Source of the DNA: Oxalobacteraceae bacterium
GTDB lineage: Bacteria > Pseudomonadota > Gammaproteobacteria > Burkholderiales > Burkholderiaceae_D
Length of the DNA: 19,314 nt
NCBI GenBank assembly: GCA_027485535.1
Contig: JAIXQV010000065.1
Location: 1-19,314, forward strand
Direction: 5' to 3'
The position numbers and the translations under genes are program-made. Shown piece by piece: positions 15,716-19,314 of this stretch; within the stretch, counting starts at the first letter, position 1; each line of letters opens with the position of its first letter. The notes beneath the pieces are model-generated. The model saw only the letters and a program-made list of their open reading frames with translations, did no database searches and was not told the DNA's origin.

Positions 15716-16944
15716 TGGGCCATCTGCGCGTTCACCAAGTCGGCAAAGTATTTCGTCGTTACCGACACCCCGTCGCACGAATTGCTGAGTGGCTTGGCTT
15801 CGGCCAACATCATCAAGAGCGATGGGTACTCAAACACATCAACTTTGAACTCGCACGCGGCGACGCGGTCGCGCTGATCGGTGTTAACGGGGCAGGGAAG
15901 AGCACCTTGCTCAAGCTCATCGCCGGTACCTCTGCGCCCACTGAGGGCTCGGTCGAAATTGATGGGCGCCTCACCGCGTTGCTTGAACTCGGCATGGGGT
16001 TTCATCCTGACTTTACCGGTCGAGAGAACGCGCGCATGGCAGCGCGCCTATCCGGTGTGCCCGACCACGATCTTGCCGCCGTGTTGGCCGCAGTAGAAGA
16101 GTTTGCAGAGATCGGTGACTACTTCGATCAGCCCTTGCGGGTCTACTCGTCGGGCATGCAAGTCCGGTTAGCGTTTAGCGTGGCAACAGCGGTTCGGCCC
16201 GATATCCTCATTGTCGACGAAGCCCTGTCAGTAGGTGACACCTATTTCCAGCACAAGAGCTTTGATCGCATTCGACGGTTCTTGGCGCAAGGCACCACAC
16301 TGCTCTTTGTATCGCACAGCCCGGCGGCGATTAAATCCATCTGCCATAGAGCCTTGCTGCTGGATCAGGGCCGCATCGTCAGAGATGGTGATCCCGATCA
16401 GGTGCTGGATTACTACAACGCCATCATCGCCCGCTCGCACGCAGACTACGAAATCAAGTCCTTGACCACAGCCGACGGTGCGGGTGGGCTGCGCTCCGGT
16501 ACCGGCGAGGCCACCATCGAACAAGTTGAGCTGATCGTCGATGGCGTTGCCGTGCACGCCCTGTACAGCGGTCAGGCGGCGCAGCTCAAAGTTCACGCCA
16601 AGAGCCGAGACGCAATTGAACAACTGACCGTAGGTATTCTGATCCGCGACCGCTTTGGTAATGACGTGTTCGGCACCAACACCATGCTGCTCGGTGACAC
16701 ATTGCCGCGTAAAGCGGGTGAAGCATTCTGCGCCGAGTTTTGTTTCGATAGTCTTCCCCTCGGCAAAGGTAGCTACAGCATCACCGTTGCCTTACACAGC
16801 CAAGAACATCACATCGCAGACAACTACGACTGGTGGGATCGAGCACTGGTGTTTGAAGTCGTGGCCGATAGCGCGAGCGGTGTCGGTGTCTGCCACTTCC
16901 CCGTGCAATTGCGCTGGCATCCCGGCAAGGGTAGTGCCGTATGA
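15715..16944 (+). CDS. wzt: Polysaccharide ABC exporter ATPase with C-terminal glycan-binding domain (Wzt)
   Basis: Residues about 1-235 of this 409-residue protein are an ABC ATPase of the polysaccharide-export type: Walker A GVNGAGKS (K62), signature YSSGMQ (144-149), Walker B IVDEA (D168, E169) and H-loop H201. Residues about 265-405 form an extra beta-rich domain with the Wzt_C pattern (TVGILIRDRFGNDVFGTNT, then LGKGSYSITVAL). In known systems, such as E. coli O8/O9a Wzt, this domain binds the capped end of the O-antigen and makes export selective. Its presence suggests the chain is finished by end-capping in the cytoplasm before export. Its ATG overlaps the wzm stop and its stop overlaps the next gene, so the three are translated in step. 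Confidence 0.94.
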   Translation: MGHLRVHQVGKVFRRYRHPVARIAEWLGFGQHHQERWVLKHINFELARGDAVALIGVNGAGKSTLLKLIAGTSAPTEGSVEIDGRLTALLELGMGFHPDFTGRENARMAARLSGVPDHDLAAVLAAVEEFAEIGDYFDQPLRVYSSGMQVRLAFSVATAVRPDILIVDEALSVGDTYFQHKSFDRIRRFLAQGTTLLFVSHSPAAIKSICHRALLLDQGRIVRDGDPDQVLDYYNAIIARSHADYEIKSLTTADGAGGLRSGTGEATIEQVELIVDGVAVHALYSGQAAQLKVHAKSRDAIEQLTVGILIRDRFGNDVFGTNTMLLGDTLPRKAGEAFCAEFCFDSLPLGKGSYSITVALHSQEHHIADNYDWWDRALVFEVVADSASGVGVCHFPVQLRWHPGKGSAV

Positions 16945-18086
16945 ACTTGGTACTAGCGGTCGATGCGATCAACCCGTCGCTTACAGGCATAGGTCGCTAC
17001 ACCTGGGAGCTAGCCACGCGGCTACCGGCCCTGCTAGCGCCAGAAGATCATTTGCACTACATCGCGCGCCACCGCTGGGTCAATGATCTCTCCGCCTTGC
17101 GAGTTGCCGCACCGGTACGTCAAGCCGTACGTCGCAGCCTGGTGCGCAGTCAACTAGCAGCAGCAGCCTATGCGGTGCTGTGGCCCATCGTGATGCGGTA
17201 TCGGCTCAGTGGCGTGACGAATGCGCTGTATCACGGCACCAATTTTTATGTGCCGCCGGGAACTGATCGATCGATTGCGACTTTTCATGATCTATCCATC
17301 TATCGCCATCCCGAGTGCCACCCCGCCGCACGCGTTGCCTTCATGCGGCGTGCCATACCGCAAACACTGCGGCGATCCGATTTCATCATCACCGTCTCCG
17401 AGTTCACCCGCCGTGAAGTCATTGAATTTTTCGGTTGGCCGGCCGACAAAATCAAAGCTATTCCACTCGGCGTAGACGCTACCTTTCAACCGCACAGCGC
17501 AAGCCAGACACACACCGTACTGCAGCGCCTTGGTCTTCAGCACGACGGCTATGTGCTATGCACTGCCACCATCGAGCCACGTAAAAACATCTCACGTTTG
17601 CTCGAGGCCTACGCATTACTACCAGCCGCAACACGCACCCGTTGGCCGCTGGTGCTAGCCGGCGGTGAGGGCTGGAATGATGAGGCACTACAGACGCAAA
17701 TTCGCCAAGCAGAGCGCGCCGGTTGGTTGCGGCGCTTTGGCTACATCGATGAAGCGGCGCTACCGGCGCTGATGGCAGGTGCGCGTTGCTTTGCATTTCC
17801 ATCGATCTACGAGGGCTTCGGACTTCCCGTGCTTGAAGCCATGGCATCCGGCGTACCCGTGGTGACCGCCAATGTCGCCTCGCTACCCGAGGTGGCCGGC
17901 GATTGCGCGCTATTGATCGATCCCTATGACGTTGACGCCATCCAAGCATCACTCGATCGTGCCTTGCACGATGAGGCATGGCGCGCGCAAGCAGCCGCCC
18001 GTGGCACGCAGCGGGCAGCAGGTTTCAGTTGGGACCGTACCGCCGCCGACACCGCCGCCATCTACCAGCAGGTTTCTGCATCATGA
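16941..18086 (+). CDS. Family-4 glycosyltransferase of the polysaccharide cluster (first)
   Basis: This 381-residue cytoplasmic GT-B enzyme begins with the acceptor-side motif NPSLTGIGRYTWEL (11-24). Its C-terminal nucleotide-sugar domain starts near residue 200 (GYVLCTATIEPRKNISRLLEA) and holds a complete E-x7-E motif, EGFGLPVLEAMASG, with E291 and E299. This is the usual pattern of GT4 mannosyl- and rhamnosyl-type transferases, but the sugar cannot be told. The gene overlaps wzt by ATGA and the next glycosyltransferase by ATGA, so it belongs to the exporter operon and most likely adds residues to the undecaprenyl-linked chain. Confidence 0.9.
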   Translation: MNLVLAVDAINPSLTGIGRYTWELATRLPALLAPEDHLHYIARHRWVNDLSALRVAAPVRQAVRRSLVRSQLAAAAYAVLWPIVMRYRLSGVTNALYHGTNFYVPPGTDRSIATFHDLSIYRHPECHPAARVAFMRRAIPQTLRRSDFIITVSEFTRREVIEFFGWPADKIKAIPLGVDATFQPHSASQTHTVLQRLGLQHDGYVLCTATIEPRKNISRLLEAYALLPAATRTRWPLVLAGGEGWNDEALQTQIRQAERAGWLRRFGYIDEAALPALMAGARCFAFPSIYEGFGLPVLEAMASGVPVVTANVASLPEVAGDCALLIDPYDVDAIQASLDRALHDEAWRAQAAARGTQRAAGFSWDRTAADTAAIYQQVSAS

Positions 18087-19201
18087 CCCGCACCCTGCAT
18101 GTCTACAAAACCTACGGTGCCGATGGCTGGGGCGGTGTTGAACGCTGCATCGCGCAGCTATTGCGTGCCGGAGCTGCGCGCGGTGAAAGCGGTGAAGTGC
18201 TAACCACAGGAGCACACGATCATACCGAGCAGGTAGATGGCTTTACTGTGCACACCCTACGCAGACAACTCAGCGTCGCCTCAACACCGATGTCCTTGCG
18301 TTTTCTCTCGCGGCTAAAAGTGCTCGCCACGCAATTTGATGTCATTCACTATCACTTTCCATGGCCGTGGATGGATCTTGCGCATCTGCTTGGCAGCGTG
18401 AATACACCGAGCGTCGTCACCTACCACTCAGACGTCGTCAGGCAAACCGGCTGGATGGCCATCTACCGGCCGTTGATGCATCGCTTTCTGTCGTCGGTTG
18501 ATCGCATCATCGTTACCTCGCCCAACTACCTAGCGACCAGCGAGGTACTCGCGCGCTACCAAGAAAAATGCAGCGTGATACCGATCAGTCTTGATCCGGA
18601 CAGTTATCCAGCGCCAGATAATACGAAGCTTGATCACTGGCGCGCGCGCGTAGGCGAGGGCTTTTTTCTGTTTGTGGGTGTGCTGCGTTACTACAAAGGG
18701 CTGCATGTGTTGATCGAGGCGGCGCGACGCAGTGGTCTGCCCGTGGTGGTCGCGGGTGATGGCCCGATGGTCGGCTCGCTACGTGCGCAGTCGCGCGATA
18801 TCGCCAACTTGCACTGGTTAGGTAACGTATCCGAGGAAGACAAAGCAGCGCTGCTTCGCTTATGTAAAGGCTTTGTATTCCCCTCTCATTTACGCGCAGA
18901 AGCCTTCGGTATTTCGCTGCTAGAAGCCGCCATGCACGGCAAGCCCATGATCAGCGCTGAAATCGGTACCGGTACCAGCTACATCAACATCCATGGCGAA
19001 ACCGGTATCGTCGTACCAGCCCAAGATCCCACCGCGTTTGCCGATGCAATGCAAACACTGGCGAACGATGAGCAACGCTGCACAAACTACGGTCGAGCCG
19101 CGCATCAGCGCTTTACAAAACTGTTTCAAGCAGATCGTGGTGCCGATCAGCACGCCGCGCTGTACCGCAGCGTATTGCAAGCCGCCAGGCGTGGTGCATG
19201 A
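18083..19201 (+). CDS. Family-4 glycosyltransferase of the polysaccharide cluster (second)
   Basis: The 372-residue protein is read from ATG 18083, whose ATGA overlaps the previous stop. A longer frame from 17978 would add 35 Arg-rich residues and overlap the previous gene by more than 100 bases, so I reject it. The start TLHVYKTYGADGWGGVE has the glycine-rich loop of GT4 enzymes and recalls the common HFYKTY opening of WbpZ-type O-antigen mannosyl/rhamnosyltransferases (from memory). The C-terminal domain has FLFVGVLRYYKGLHVLIEA and a complete E-x7-E motif, EAFGISLLEAAMHGKP (E273, E281), then STEIGTG-like SAEIGTGTSYINIHGETG. It most likely extends the same polysaccharide. Confidence 0.9.
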   Translation: MTRTLHVYKTYGADGWGGVERCIAQLLRAGAARGESGEVLTTGAHDHTEQVDGFTVHTLRRQLSVASTPMSLRFLSRLKVLATQFDVIHYHFPWPWMDLAHLLGSVNTPSVVTYHSDVVRQTGWMAIYRPLMHRFLSSVDRIIVTSPNYLATSEVLARYQEKCSVIPISLDPDSYPAPDNTKLDHWRARVGEGFFLFVGVLRYYKGLHVLIEAARRSGLPVVVAGDGPMVGSLRAQSRDIANLHWLGNVSEEDKAALLRLCKGFVFPSHLRAEAFGISLLEAAMHGKPMISAEIGTGTSYINIHGETGIVVPAQDPTAFADAMQTLANDEQRCTNYGRAAHQRFTKLFQADRGADQHAALYRSVLQAARRGA

Positions 19202-19230
19202 ACGCGCACCGATGACACCAGCAGACGATC

Positions 19231-19314
19231 ATGGCGCGCCTACTCATTGAGTGCACCCGCACAGCCAGCAGCGGGCTGCACACCGGCATACAACGCGTGG
19301 TGCGTCGGCTCACC
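19231..19314 (+). CDS. Start of a third glycosyltransferase, cut by the window edge
   Basis: Only 28 codons are visible, from ATG 19231, 29 bases after the previous stop. The frame is closed upstream by TGA at 19213. The peptide opens with LLIECTRTASSGLHTGIQRV, and TGIQRVVR is a typical N-terminal motif of family-4/family-1 glycosyltransferases in O-antigen clusters. The ribosome site is weak. Position and direction fit the same operon. The specificity cannot be told from this piece. Confidence 0.7.
   Translation, partial: MARLLIECTRTASSGLHTGIQRVVRRLT

Noticed and set aside
17479..17979. 166-codon minus-strand open frame
   Set aside because: Antisense shadow inside a clear glycosyltransferase; composition is Arg/His-rich without motifs.
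17978..18082. Upstream extension of the second glycosyltransferase by 35 residues
   Set aside because: It overlaps the end of the previous gene, is Arg-rich and out of character for the family; the ATGA start at 18083 gives the normal GT4 N-terminus.

Overview
The window looks like part of a Gram-negative chromosome, most likely a beta- or gammaproteobacterium. Base composition is moderately GC-rich by eye. The genes encode a complete envelope-spanning type I secretion system (inner-membrane ABC pumps, HlyD-type adaptor, TolC-type outer-membrane channel) and a Wzm/Wzt-type polysaccharide exporter. No tRNA, rRNA, CRISPR array or complete mobile element was seen. Species cannot be named from the sequence alone.

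Positions 1-2250 hold the N-terminal two thirds of a serralysin-type zinc metalloprotease (minus strand, cut by the window edge). A long AT-rich intergenic stretch of about 650 bp follows, then a small unrecognised plus-strand gene with a very good ribosome binding site.

Positions 2253-10857 are one tightly packed minus-strand operon of seven genes, joined by 4-base overlaps or very short gaps. In transcription order they are: a 208-residue protein resembling only the N-terminal (non-nuclease) part of TnpB/IS605 OrfB; two tandem PrtD-type ABC permease/ATPases; a HlyD-family adaptor; a 171-residue protein of unknown family; a trypsin/V8-like serine protease fused to RTX repeats and a DUF4214 domain; and a family-4 glycosyltransferase. 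Across a highly structured intergenic region, a second RTX-DUF4214 protein (11059-12084) is transcribed divergently. It shares its C-terminal half with the protease. It converges on a TolC-family channel gene (12121-13497, minus). Together these form a self-contained secretion locus with two local cargo proteins; the serralysin is a plausible third client.

Positions 13659-19314 are a plus-strand surface-polysaccharide cluster: a WecA/MraY-like initiating sugar-phosphate transferase, the ABC exporter pair wzm-wzt (Wzt with a C-terminal polysaccharide-binding domain), two complete family-4 glycosyltransferases and the first 28 codons of a third. This is the layout of ABC-transporter-dependent O-antigen synthesis. 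The last four junctions from wzm on are nearly all stop/start overlaps.

The most unusual points are the RuvC-less TnpB-like protein at the head of a secretion operon, the paired ABC pumps, the glycosyltransferase coupled to a secreted protease, and the unusually dense inverted and direct repeats in the two divergent promoter regions (10858-11058 and 13498-13658).
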